Below, one piece after another: positions 26,984 to 35,190 of a stretch of 64,000 nucleotides of DNA. The translations under genes and the position numbers were made by a program. Location: contig NZ_JACHXP010000006.1 of the NCBI RefSeq assembly GCF_014192215.1, positions 1 through 64,000 of the forward strand. Direction: 5' to 3'. This DNA is from Halomonas cerina. GTDB lineage: Bacteria > Pseudomonadota > Gammaproteobacteria > Pseudomonadales > Halomonadaceae. A model generated the notes under the pieces. It saw only the letters and a list, made by a program, of their open reading frames with translations, was not told the DNA's origin and searched no databases. Each line of letters opens with the position of its first letter. Within the stretch, counting starts at the first letter, position 1.

Positions 26984-28441
26984 TCAGTGAGCCGGGGTCC
27001 CGACCAGCTGGGGACGCCGGGTGCACAGCGACACCCCCACGTAGCAGGCCGAGGACACCGCGCAGCCGGTCAGGGGTCCAATCAACCAGCCCACATCGGC
27101 GAACAGCATCATATAGCCGCTGGTGAAGAAACCGACCAACATGGCGACCAGCGCGCCCCAGGCGGAGCCCTGCCAGAAGGTAGAGATGAACACCGGACCG
27201 ATCATGCTGGCCAGCAGGGTGCCGGTGCCGAGGATGCCCAGCCAGGAGAGCATGAAGGGCGGCGCGTAGAGCATCATCAGCAGCGCCACGACGCCCAGTA
27301 CCATGACCGCGCCGCGATTGATGAACAGGGCACGGCGGGAACTCGTCGCGCCATCCTTGAACAGCGCCAGGCGCAGGTCATGGGAGGTTGCCGAGGCTAC
27401 GGTGTGCAGCAGCGAGTTGGCCGTGGACTTCATGGCGAAGATGATGAACAGGGTGATGACGCCCTGGATGGCCGGGTGCATGAACTGCTCCAGATAGACC
27501 GGCATGGCGTTGTCGGGGTCGGCCAGGTCCGGCACCTGCATCCGCACGTACAGGCCGACCAGTGGGATCAGGCTCAGCAGGCCGCCGAGGATGGCCACAT
27601 AGACCCCCACCTTGTGCAGCTTGACCTCGGGCTTGAAGGCCAGGAAACGCACGGCCATGAACGGCAGCACCGCCGTGAACAGGAAGGCATAGGGCAGCAC
27701 CAGGAACACCGTGCCCTGGTGATCACCGTAGTGCGCTCCTGTGGTGGGATTGAGCAGCTCGGGGTCGGCGGCATTCAACGCCGTCTCCCATTCGCTGAGA
27801 TCCACCGAGGTCAGGATCTGCACGATGATGATCACCGCCGCCAGCGCCATGCCACAGACCATCACCGTATCCGTCCAGGCCACGGCCGCCAGTCCACCCA
27901 GCATGGTGTAGATGATGATGACCCCGACCATCAGGGTCGCGCTCTGGTCCAGCTCGATACCCAGCCAGCTCGCGCCCAGCAGGCCGACGGCCTTGATCTG
28001 GCTGGTCAGGAACACCAGTAGCAGGATGATGGTGATGAGCCCCGCAACACCCTGCACCACGCGCCCCATGGTTCCGCCACCGTGGCTCTGGGCGATATAC
28101 TCGGGAATGGTATTGCTGCCCATGTCCGCCGCCTTGCGTTGCAGGAAGCTGGCGAAATAGAGCACAGCGATCACCATCGCCGGGGCGAAGAAGAAGTTAC
28201 CCAGCACCTCGATGGCGCCGAACTGGTAGGTCACACCCGGCGAGCCCATGAAGCCCCAGCCGCTGAAACCGGTGGCGACGATGGTCCCGGCGCCGACGAA
28301 GGCGCCGAGCGAGCGCCCGGCGACCAGAAAGCCCGACTCGTCGCTCTTCTTCATCATCTTGGAAGAAAGATAGCCGAGATAGATCAGCAGACCGAAGGTG
28401 AGGAGCAACAGTCCCCAGTTGAACATCTTGTAGGAATCCAT
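26984..28441 (-). CDS. Sodium:solute symporter family (SSS) transporter
   Basis: 485 residues, about 13 membrane helices. SSS features: ESGFLVAGRSLGAFVGAGTI (~39-58), ATGFSGWGFMGSPGVTYQFG, and PLVGLYVRMQVPDLADPDNAMP. The ATG at 28441 gives MDSYKMFNWGLLLL; it follows the stop of a 36-codon membrane-peptide gene by 7 bases, so the two are coupled. The surrounding creatinine/creatine genes suggest uptake of creatinine, creatine or sarcosine with sodium, which suits a halophile; the substrate is inferred only. A LysR gene is divergent upstream. Confidence 0.87.
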   Translation of the reverse strand: MDSYKMFNWGLLLLTFGLLIYLGYLSSKMMKKSDESGFLVAGRSLGAFVGAGTIVATGFSGWGFMGSPGVTYQFGAIEVLGNFFFAPAMVIAVLYFASFLQRKAADMGSNTIPEYIAQSHGGGTMGRVVQGVAGLITIILLLVFLTSQIKAVGLLGASWLGIELDQSATLMVGVIIIYTMLGGLAAVAWTDTVMVCGMALAAVIIIVQILTSVDLSEWETALNAADPELLNPTTGAHYGDHQGTVFLVLPYAFLFTAVLPFMAVRFLAFKPEVKLHKVGVYVAILGGLLSLIPLVGLYVRMQVPDLADPDNAMPVYLEQFMHPAIQGVITLFIIFAMKSTANSLLHTVASATSHDLRLALFKDGATSSRRALFINRGAVMVLGVVALLMMLYAPPFMLSWLGILGTGTLLASMIGPVFISTFWQGSAWGALVAMLVGFFTSGYMMLFADVGWLIGPLTGCAVSSACYVGVSLCTRRPQLVGTPAH

Positions 28442-28448
28442 GGCGGCG

Positions 28449-28559
28449 CTACCCCTCTTCCCTGTTTCTCTTGAGTTCTCGACGCAGGTAGGTCGCACCG
28501 GCATGCACCAGCATGGCAATTGTCAATATAAGAAAAGTGGTTAATACCCAGGAATTCAT
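28449..28559 (-). CDS. 36-residue single-helix membrane protein, likely symporter small accessory protein
   Basis: Reads MNSWVLTTFLILTIAMLVHA then a charged tail (GATYLRRELKRNREEG). One hydrophobic helix (~4-20) is followed by a strongly basic cytoplasmic end. The start is supported by an excellent ribosome site AAGAGGG 6 bases before the ATG, and the stop lies 7 bases before the SSS start. Small one-helix proteins encoded directly before SSS genes are known as presumed accessory subunits. There is no direct evidence of function here. Confidence 0.75.
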   Translation of the reverse strand: MNSWVLTTFLILTIAMLVHAGATYLRRELKRNREEG

Positions 28560-28702
28560 TCAGTACCCTCTTGTTCTTGGTGAGCCCAGGGGCGGAGGAC
28601 GTGGCATGTGGCCGCGTCCGCTACCACCAAGTTATTTTACGTGCATTATCTCCACCAATTTGTATACTTAATGGCTGCATTGCAGAACATAATGGACAGA
28701 AA

Positions 28703-29566
28703 ATGACCAACATTCCCACCGACCTTCTGAGAACCTTTGTCACGATAAAAGACCTGGGAGGCTTCACCAGTGCAGGCGAGCTCCTTGGCCGCTCACAGCC
28801 GGCGATAAGCCTTCAGGTCAAGAAGCTGGAAGAGATATTGAATACCAAGATATTTCTTCGAGGCTCCAGCCTCGAGCTGACCGAGGATGGTGAATACCTC
28901 TATGAGGCGGCTCGCCAGATCCTTGAGATCAATGATCAGGTCATTGCCAAGGTCAGAGGCGACAATGTCTCCGGCAAGGTCAGGCTCGGTATCCCCAACG
29001 ACTTCGAGCTGGCGTTCCTTCCCAAGGCGCTGAGAAACCTGTCCCGGGTCTATCCCAACATCATCGTGGAAGTCGACTGCGAGATCAGCAAGGTCATCCT
29101 TCAGCGCTATCAGAAAGGCCATTACGACATCGCCCTGGCCATGGAGCGCGCCAAGGATAATGAAGACAGGGATTCACGCGACTACCGGCTGGAAAAACTG
29201 GAGTGGGTTTACAAGGACAGTCGGCTTATGGGTGACTATGACGATCCCATACCGCTGATCGCCTACCCGCAGGGGTGTGTCTACCGCTCCATCATGGAAG
29301 AGGCCCTGAAAGGGCAGCAGCATCCTTACCGCTTCATGTACACGAGCACCAGCCTGCTCGGCATTTTCTCTGCCGTCGAGGAGGGGCTAGGAATTACGGC
29401 AATGGCCAGCTCGGTCATTCCCGACCATCTGAAGCATACCGGGAGTACCGACAGCCTTCCCAGCCTGGAGAAGGTGTGCATCGGACTCTACTATAAGGAA
29501 CGTGAACTGAACGTGGCTTCCCGGCATGTGCTGGACTTCCTTCGCTCCGGGATTGCCAACATGTAA
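28703..29566 (+). CDS. LysR-family regulator, probably of the SSS and creatininase side
   Basis: 287 residues. The helix-turn-helix is at ~1-62 (DLLRTFVTIKDLGGFTSAGE, GRSQPAISLQVKKLEEIL, FLRGSSLELTEDGE); the effector domain spans ~90-285 (VRLGIPNDFELAFLPKALRN). The ATG at 28703 is preferred; the frame open from 28571 has no LysR-like sequence before it. It is divergent from the SSS small-protein pair (144-base spacer) and convergent with creatininase, so it is a candidate regulator of the creatinine/creatine genes. Confidence 0.86.
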   Translation: MTNIPTDLLRTFVTIKDLGGFTSAGELLGRSQPAISLQVKKLEEILNTKIFLRGSSLELTEDGEYLYEAARQILEINDQVIAKVRGDNVSGKVRLGIPNDFELAFLPKALRNLSRVYPNIIVEVDCEISKVILQRYQKGHYDIALAMERAKDNEDRDSRDYRLEKLEWVYKDSRLMGDYDDPIPLIAYPQGCVYRSIMEEALKGQQHPYRFMYTSTSLLGIFSAVEEGLGITAMASSVIPDHLKHTGSTDSLPSLEKVCIGLYYKERELNVASRHVLDFLRSGIANM

Positions 29567-29630
29567 GGTCGTAAAGACCAGGGCTTAAGGACACTGCCAC
29601 CCATCATGGATGGCAATGCCCGTTACCGGT

Positions 29631-30386
29631 TTAGCAAAATGTCGTGGCAATCTTCTCGATGCACTCATCGAGAATCCATTCGCCTTTCTCGGCAGTGGCC
29701 TTTGACGGTGATGAGAGGGTGCCCGATTCGGGAACCCAGGAGGGGTCCGGCGGGAAGACGTCATACGGAGGAAACGCCGCGGGTGGAATATCGACCGCTC
29801 TTGACATGTCTACCAGCTCGGGGTGGATCTTAAGCATGATGGACGTCTCGAGCACGCCTCCATGCTCGACGGCCCAGCCCGAGAACCCCTCGGGAAAGAC
29901 TTTCCCGATGGTGGCCTCGCTGATGAAGTCCCAGTAGGAGAGAAGGATCACCTTGACCTCCTTCCCTGACAGCCTGGCCTGCTTCACGACGCGATCCGCC
30001 GCCTCGACAAGGCACATGGAGTTTTCGAAGTGCCCGTTGATCAGGATGAACTCCCGATTTCCATGCTCGACAAAGGCCAGGATAATGTCATAGACATATT
30101 CCTCCAGTGAGCGACTGCTGACACAGGTCGTACCCGGGAAGAAATTTCCGCCCCCTGACTTCACCTGGGACTTGTAGCCGTAGGCGATCGATGGCGCCAC
30201 CAGCATTCCCCCCGCGTGCTCCGCCACCTGGCAGGCGATATGCTGAGGAATCAGCACATCCGGATTGAGAGACATATGCGGCCCATGCTGCTCGATGGCG
30301 CCCACGGGGATCAGAATCTTGGACTTGCCGTTCTCGACAAGCTCTCGATATGACATCCAATCCAGATTTTCAATCTTCACGCTCAT
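29631..30386 (-). CDS. crnA: Creatininase (creatinine amidohydrolase)
   Basis: 251 residues, the same length class as Pseudomonas creatininase and clearly similar along its whole length. It interconverts creatinine and creatine. Two-metal site ligands are all visible: Glu32, His34 and Asp43 in VGAIEQHGPHMSLNPD, and His119 and Glu121 in LINGHFEN. Other signature segments are YGYKSQVKSGGGNFFPGTT, VILLSYWDF and HPPAxFPPYDVFP-like IPPAAFPPYDVFPPDP. The ATG at 30386 has CAGGGGG 7 bases upstream and starts just after the BCCT stop; an ATG 6 bases upstream overlaps that stop. The BCCT-crnA pair is an operon. Confidence 0.95.
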   Translation of the reverse strand: MSVKIENLDWMSYRELVENGKSKILIPVGAIEQHGPHMSLNPDVLIPQHIACQVAEHAGGMLVAPSIAYGYKSQVKSGGGNFFPGTTCVSSRSLEEYVYDIILAFVEHGNREFILINGHFENSMCLVEAADRVVKQARLSGKEVKVILLSYWDFISEATIGKVFPEGFSGWAVEHGGVLETSIMLKIHPELVDMSRAVDIPPAAFPPYDVFPPDPSWVPESGTLSSPSKATAEKGEWILDECIEKIATTFC

Positions 30387-30388
30387 TG

Positions 30389-31975
30389 TCATGCCCCCTG
30401 ACAGGATTGCTGCGGCTTAAGGCCAAGCTTTTTTTCCTGGCTGACCGCCTTGTAGATCGAGAAGGCCATCATCACCATGATGATCGAGAACGGCAGGGCG
30501 GCCAGGATGGCGGCCGTCTGAAGTGTCGTGAGCGCCCAGGCGCCTCCCGCCACCAGCAGCACCGCCGCAATGACCCCTTCGATGATGCCCCACATCAACC
30601 GGTGACGGGAGAGGGGATGCGGATCGCCTTCACTGAGGATGGTGGTGACCACCAGGGTGCCGGAGTCGGATGAGGTAATGAAGTAGGTCGAGACCAGCAC
30701 GGTACCGAGCACACCTGCGATAAGCCCTATGATGCCTGAGTCGATCGCCTCGAATGTGGCATAGAGCGCCAGTGAGACATCGTTGGCTACCATCTCCGTG
30801 ATACCGCCACCCCCGAAGAGCTCCACATAAATGGCAGAGCCACCATAGGCCGACAGCCAGACAAAGGAGAGGATTGAGGAAACCCCGACCACACCGAAGA
30901 TAAACTCTCGAATCGTACGGCCGCGTGAGACCCTGGCCACGAAGACACCGACGAAGGGCGCCCAGGACATCCACCAGCCCCAGTAGAAGATGGTCCACCA
31001 GCCCTGCCATACGTCTTTCCAGGATCCACCTCCATTGCTGGCCACCTCATTCGCGCCAGCGTAGAAGCTTAACGGAATCAGGTGAACGAAGTAGTCGCCG
31101 ATGGAATCCAGGAAGTTGTTGATGATATACCGAGTCGGGCCGAACACCAGGAAGAAGCCAAGTATGATAAAGGTCAGCCACATATTGGCTTCAGAGAGAT
31201 ACTTTATCCCTCTCTTGAGCCCTGTCAAAACGGAGATCAAGGCAAGCACGGTAATGGCCGCGATAAGTACCATCTGGACGTTCACAGAAATCGGAACATC
31301 CCACACAAAGTTAAGCCCCGAATTGATTTGCTGAACACCAAGCCCAAGCGAGGTGGCGATACCAAAGAGGGTGGCGAAGAGCGCAATGATATCGATGAGG
31401 TTGCCGATCCAGCCATTGACCTTCTCTCCGAGGATCGGGTAAAGCGTGTGCCGAATGCTCAAGGGTTTACCGTAGCGGTATGCCATCAGGGCGAGGGACA
31501 GCGCCACGATACAGTAGATACCCCAGGCATTGAGCCCCCAATGGAAATACGCCAGACGCATCGCGACCGTGGCGGCTTCCGGTGAGTTCGTGGCGTCAGA
31601 GAAGGGGGTCCCCTGAGAAAGGTGCATCATCGGCTCGGCAATGGACCAGAAGATGATACCGATCCCTTGTCCGGCGGCATATAGCATGGCAAACCACGCA
31701 AAATAGCCGAACTCCGGTCTTTCATCATCCTTGCCTAGCCTAAGCTTTCCATAAGGGCTGATTGCCAAACCAATCAGAAAGAAAAGAAAACAGGCTGCCA
31801 ACGCCACATACCACCAGTTGAAATAGTAGGTGATGTAGCTTCTCCCAACATCCGTCGCTGCCGTAAGTTCCTCTGGAAAGAAGACTGCCGCCGCAATCAC
31901 CAACCCTATGATCACGAGGGTGAGTGATGCCACAAGGGGGTTGATACCTCTAAATGGCCCTGAGTGTAGAATCAT
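30389..31975 (-). CDS. BCCT-family transporter, probably creatine/creatinine or sarcosine carrier
   Basis: 528 residues, 12 membrane helices. The BCCT signature WGWWMSWAPFVGVFVARVSR and the helix-3 motif AAGQGIGIIFWSIAEPMMHL are present. The N-terminal tail is short and the C-terminal tail (~25 residues, QEKKLGLKPQQSCQGA) lacks the long osmosensing extension of BetP-like proteins, so a catabolic uptake role fits better than osmoprotection. It is directly followed by creatininase and preceded by creatinase and a terminator. The substrate is inferred from neighbours. Confidence 0.88.
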   Translation of the reverse strand: MILHSGPFRGINPLVASLTLVIIGLVIAAAVFFPEELTAATDVGRSYITYYFNWWYVALAACFLFFLIGLAISPYGKLRLGKDDERPEFGYFAWFAMLYAAGQGIGIIFWSIAEPMMHLSQGTPFSDATNSPEAATVAMRLAYFHWGLNAWGIYCIVALSLALMAYRYGKPLSIRHTLYPILGEKVNGWIGNLIDIIALFATLFGIATSLGLGVQQINSGLNFVWDVPISVNVQMVLIAAITVLALISVLTGLKRGIKYLSEANMWLTFIILGFFLVFGPTRYIINNFLDSIGDYFVHLIPLSFYAGANEVASNGGGSWKDVWQGWWTIFYWGWWMSWAPFVGVFVARVSRGRTIREFIFGVVGVSSILSFVWLSAYGGSAIYVELFGGGGITEMVANDVSLALYATFEAIDSGIIGLIAGVLGTVLVSTYFITSSDSGTLVVTTILSEGDPHPLSRHRLMWGIIEGVIAAVLLVAGGAWALTTLQTAAILAALPFSIIMVMMAFSIYKAVSQEKKLGLKPQQSCQGA

Positions 31976-32005
31976 TGTTATTCACCTCGGTGCTTGGACA
32001 AAAAA

Positions 32006-32021
32006 GGGGGCGCCAGCCCCC
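32006..32021 (-). terminator. Intrinsic terminator after creatinase
   Basis: Stem GGGGGC - GCCA - GCCCCC with a T6 tract on the minus strand (complement of 32000-32005), 15 bases after the creatinase stop. It separates creatinase from the BCCT-crnA operon, or attenuates read-through into it. Confidence 0.85.
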
Positions 32022-32035
32022 TTTCCCGTATGTTG

Positions 32036-33244
32036 TTATTTAATGATATTGTGCTCCGGCCCGTACGGGAAGCCGGTGATGTTCTCGGCCCCATGCTCAT
32101 TGACCACCAGGATATCATGCTCACGGTAGCCACCGGCTCCGGGACGTCCTTCCGGCACCATGATCATCGGCTCCATGGAGACGACCATGTTGGGCTCGAG
32201 CACCGTCTCGATGTCCTCGCGCAGTTCGAGGCCCGCCTCGCGGCCATAGTAGTGGCTCAGGGTGCCGAAGGAGTGGCCATAGCCGAAGGTGCGGTACTTG
32301 AGCAGGTCATGCTTGGCGAAGATCTCGTTGAGCTCATGGGCGATATCGCAGCAGCGCACCCCGGGCTTGATCAGCGCCTGGCCACGCTCGTGGACCTCGC
32401 AGTTGGCCTGCCAGAGGCGCAGGTGCTCGTCGGAGGCATGCTCGCAGAACAGGGTGCGCTCCAGGGCGGTGTAGTAGCCCGAGATCATCGGGAAGGTGTT
32501 GAGGCTCAGGATATCGCCCGGTTGAACGCGGCGGCTGGTCACCGGGTTGTGGGCGCCGTCGGTATTGATGCCCGACTGGAACCAGACCCAGGTATCCATC
32601 AGCTCGCTGTTCGGGTAGGTCTTGGCGATCTCGCGCACCATGGCGGCCTGACCGGCCAGTGCCACCTCGTACTCCGGCACGCCGGCCGCGATGGCATCGC
32701 GTACCGCCACCCCACCCACGTCGGCGACCCGTGCACCCTGGCGAATCAGGGCGATCTCCTCGGCGGACTTGATCATGCGCATCTGCATGGTCGGCACGCC
32801 GATATCGACCAGTTCCACGTCGCCCAGGGCGGCCAGCAGCTTCTGCTGATTCTGCAGGGTCAGGTGGTCGAACTCGACGCCGACGCGACGACGGCCCTCG
32901 CAGAGCTGCTTCACCGCCTTGAAGAAGTTGTCCTTCTGCCAGTCGGTATAGACGATGTTGTCGCCCAGCCGGTTGCGGCGATAGGGCTGACCGCCATCGA
33001 TATTGGCCGTCACGGTGGTGAAGCGATCCTGGGTGACGACCAGGCCATAGTCACGGCCGAACTTGCAGTAGACGAAGTCGCTGAAGTAGTTGATGTTGTG
33101 GTAAGACGTCAGCACCACCGCATCGATAGCCTGCTGCGCCATGTAGTCGCGCAGGCGTGCCAGGCGGCCCTGCATCTCGCTATCCGAGAAGGTCGGCACG
33201 ACTTTTTCACCATTGGGAATCTCGATCAGTGACGGCAGTTGCAT
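32036..33244 (-). CDS. creA: Creatinase (creatine amidinohydrolase)
   Basis: 402 residues, same length as the Pseudomonas putida enzyme and similar throughout. It splits creatine into sarcosine and urea. It has the pita-bread (M24) fold without the metal site; the catalytic His232 is present in FQSGINTDGAHNPVT. Other matching segments are SYHNINYFSDFVYC (~47-60), ANIDGGQPYRRN, MRMIKSAEE and FGYGHSFGTLSHYYGREAG. It works with creatininase to turn creatinine into sarcosine, which the sox operon at the left end can consume. No urease is in the window. Confidence 0.96.
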   Translation of the reverse strand: MQLPSLIEIPNGEKVVPTFSDSEMQGRLARLRDYMAQQAIDAVVLTSYHNINYFSDFVYCKFGRDYGLVVTQDRFTTVTANIDGGQPYRRNRLGDNIVYTDWQKDNFFKAVKQLCEGRRRVGVEFDHLTLQNQQKLLAALGDVELVDIGVPTMQMRMIKSAEEIALIRQGARVADVGGVAVRDAIAAGVPEYEVALAGQAAMVREIAKTYPNSELMDTWVWFQSGINTDGAHNPVTSRRVQPGDILSLNTFPMISGYYTALERTLFCEHASDEHLRLWQANCEVHERGQALIKPGVRCCDIAHELNEIFAKHDLLKYRTFGYGHSFGTLSHYYGREAGLELREDIETVLEPNMVVSMEPMIMVPEGRPGAGGYREHDILVVNEHGAENITGFPYGPEHNIIK

Positions 33245-33437
33245 TTTGTTGTCTCCTCACTTCATTCAAGGGAATCGCTGTACCAGCCTGGCCGGAATCT
33301 GCATGACCCGCGCCGGTGCCTCGTCCTCATCGGTGTCGATGAATCGCGTTCTTTGCTGCTGGTGAGAACGAATATGGCCAGGGTCATTTTCCAGCACCAA
33401 TGACTAGTGCAAATGCCCCCATTGGCACAGGAAATGC

Positions 33438-33452
33438 CATTGAAATTCAATG
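33438..33452. promoter_or_regulatory. Palindrome in the creatinase / small-protein divergent spacer
   Basis: CATTGAAATTCAATG, a perfect 15-base odd palindrome in the 292-base divergent spacer 33245-33536, which holds no gene. It lies 85 bases before the plus-strand start and ~190 bases before the creatinase start. The regulator is unknown. Confidence 0.4.
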
Positions 33453-33536
33453 TATTGTGCATCAGATGCTGTAAGCTTTCCGGGGTCGGTCTGGCACCTT
33501 GCTGCCGTCAACGGAACGCTCGGGAGTACCCAAGAC

Positions 33537-33710
33537 ATGACAGACGATTCGTCCCCTGACATTCCCGTGCCGAGCCTGCCGTTGGCCTTGACCCCCTTCG
33601 TGCCGACCATCGCGCGGCTCGGCGTGCAGAGTGTCTCCTTCGACGCCTTCACTCCGCCTATCCCGCTAGCCATCGGCGTCGGCATCACCACCCAGGTGGA
33701 GGCACGCTGA
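33537..33710 (+). CDS. 57-residue protein of unknown function, coupled to the DadA-like gene
   Basis: I do not recognise it. It reads MTDDSSPDIPVPSLPLALTP and ends PIPLAIGVGITTQVEAR; it is proline- and hydrophobic-rich with no clear membrane helix or motif. Its stop overlaps the next ATG (TGATG), which argues that it is really translated and coupled to the DadA-like gene. It might instead be the residue of a longer protein, but no remainder is seen upstream. The ATG at 33537 is preceded by a weak AGTACCCAAGAC region. Confidence 0.5.
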   Translation: MTDDSSPDIPVPSLPLALTPFVPTIARLGVQSVSFDAFTPPIPLAIGVGITTQVEAR

Positions 33711-34981
33711 TGACCGACGTCGACCTGTGCTCCCGGATCGCCGTGGTGGGCGCCGGCGTGGTGGGCATGACCACTGCGCTGGCCTTGCAGCGCCAGGGCT
33801 ACGGGGTCAGCGTGTATGACCCCCAGGCACCTGGCCTTGGCGCCTCCTACGGCAACGCTGGCTTTCTCGCGACCGAGTTGATCGAACCGCTGTCGACGCC
33901 GGCCACCCTGCGCTTGGCACCTCGCCTGCTGATCGCACCTCACGGGGCGCTGGCCCTGCCGCTGCGCTACCTGCCGCAGTTGGCACCCTGGCTGGCACGC
34001 TTCATCGCCGCCGCCCGTCCCGCCCAAGTAACGAAAGGGCGCCAGGCACTGGCGGCCCTCAACAGTGCGGCGGTGGCCGCCTGGCGGCGCTGCCTGGCCG
34101 ATATTGGTGCCGAGGAGGAGCTTGTGCCCTCGGGCTACCTGCTGGTCTGGGAGTCGGCGAGGGGGAGGGCGAAGGCCAAGGCTCAGATGGCGCACCTGCG
34201 CCAATGGGGGCACGAGGTGGAATGGCTCGAGGCGGCGGCGTTGCGCGAGCGCGAGCCGGGGCTGACGGAGGCGCTGAGCCACGGGCTCTACTTCCCCGGC
34301 GCCCACCAGGTGCGCGACCCCTATGCCTTGGTGCGGCGTCTCGTCGAGGCCTTCGTGGCTCGGGGCGGGACGATTCATCAGGCCCGAGTGGAACGCCTCG
34401 CGCCACAGGGCGAGGGTGTGTGCCTGCACACCGATCAAGGCCCCGTCATGGCCGGGCAGGCGGTGGTTGCGGCCGGGGCCTGGAGCCATCGGCTGGCCGC
34501 CGGGCTCGGCCTGTCGATCCCGCTGGAGACCGAGCGGGGCTATCACCTGACCCTGCCCGAGCGAGGGCAGGCCCTGCGCCAGCCGGTGGGCTCGGCGGAG
34601 CGTCGCTTCGTGATGACGCCGATGCGTTGCGGCCTGCGGGTGGTCGGCTTCACCGAGCTCGGCGGGCTCGCGCTGTCCCCGGTCAAGCGCCGCTACGCCT
34701 CCCTTCGGCATCATGCCGAGGCGCTGCTACGCGACCCCGCCGGCCTCGATGACACCGCCGAGGAGTGGATGGGCTTTAGGCCGACCCTGCCCGATTCCCT
34801 GCCGGTGATCGATACCCATCCGGACGTTCCGGCGGTGCACTTCGCCTTCGGCCACCAGCACCTGGGGCTGACCCAGGCGGCGATCACCGCCGAGCTGCTT
34901 GCCGCGCGAATGGCGGGGGAGGCCCCGGCCCTGGACCTTGCCCCCTACCGGGTGACTCGCTTCCGGCGAGGCCAAGGATAG
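33710..34981 (+). CDS. FAD-dependent D-amino acid dehydrogenase-like oxidoreductase (DadA/DAO family)
   Basis: 423 residues. The FAD fingerprint IAVVGAGVVGMTTALALQRQG is at ~10-30, then YGNAGFLATELIEPLSTP typical of DadA, and the C-terminal FAD motif with GHQHLGLTQAAITAEL. It would oxidise a D-amino or imino acid (D-proline, D-hydroxyproline and similar) to the 2-oxo or cyclic imino acid. Its first base overlaps the stop of the 57-residue protein. It precedes putA by 209 bases. Substrate unresolved; a role near proline/betaine breakdown is reasonable but unproven. Confidence 0.85.
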   Translation: MTDVDLCSRIAVVGAGVVGMTTALALQRQGYGVSVYDPQAPGLGASYGNAGFLATELIEPLSTPATLRLAPRLLIAPHGALALPLRYLPQLAPWLARFIAAARPAQVTKGRQALAALNSAAVAAWRRCLADIGAEEELVPSGYLLVWESARGRAKAKAQMAHLRQWGHEVEWLEAAALREREPGLTEALSHGLYFPGAHQVRDPYALVRRLVEAFVARGGTIHQARVERLAPQGEGVCLHTDQGPVMAGQAVVAAGAWSHRLAAGLGLSIPLETERGYHLTLPERGQALRQPVGSAERRFVMTPMRCGLRVVGFTELGGLALSPVKRRYASLRHHAEALLRDPAGLDDTAEEWMGFRPTLPDSLPVIDTHPDVPAVHFAFGHQHLGLTQAAITAELLAARMAGEAPALDLAPYRVTRFRRGQG

Positions 34982-35190
34982 GGGCAGGAGACCGGCCGCC
35001 GTTCGGTCTAGCCCCGCCGCCATCAGGGTCTTGCGGGCCAGCATTTCATCGCGTGAGTGCAGCGTGATTGCAGACAGGGGGCAACCCCGGCCAGGACGCC
35101 TACGCTATATGAGCGACTTTTAACAATAACGACGGCGGCATCCGAGCCTGACCATCGACGAAACGATGCGCGTCGCTAGGGAGAACAACG

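Noticed and set aside
29585-29625. Hairpin (CCATC-ATG-GATGG) between LysR and creatininase as a terminator
   Set aside because: Only a 5-bp stem and no T-tract on either strand.
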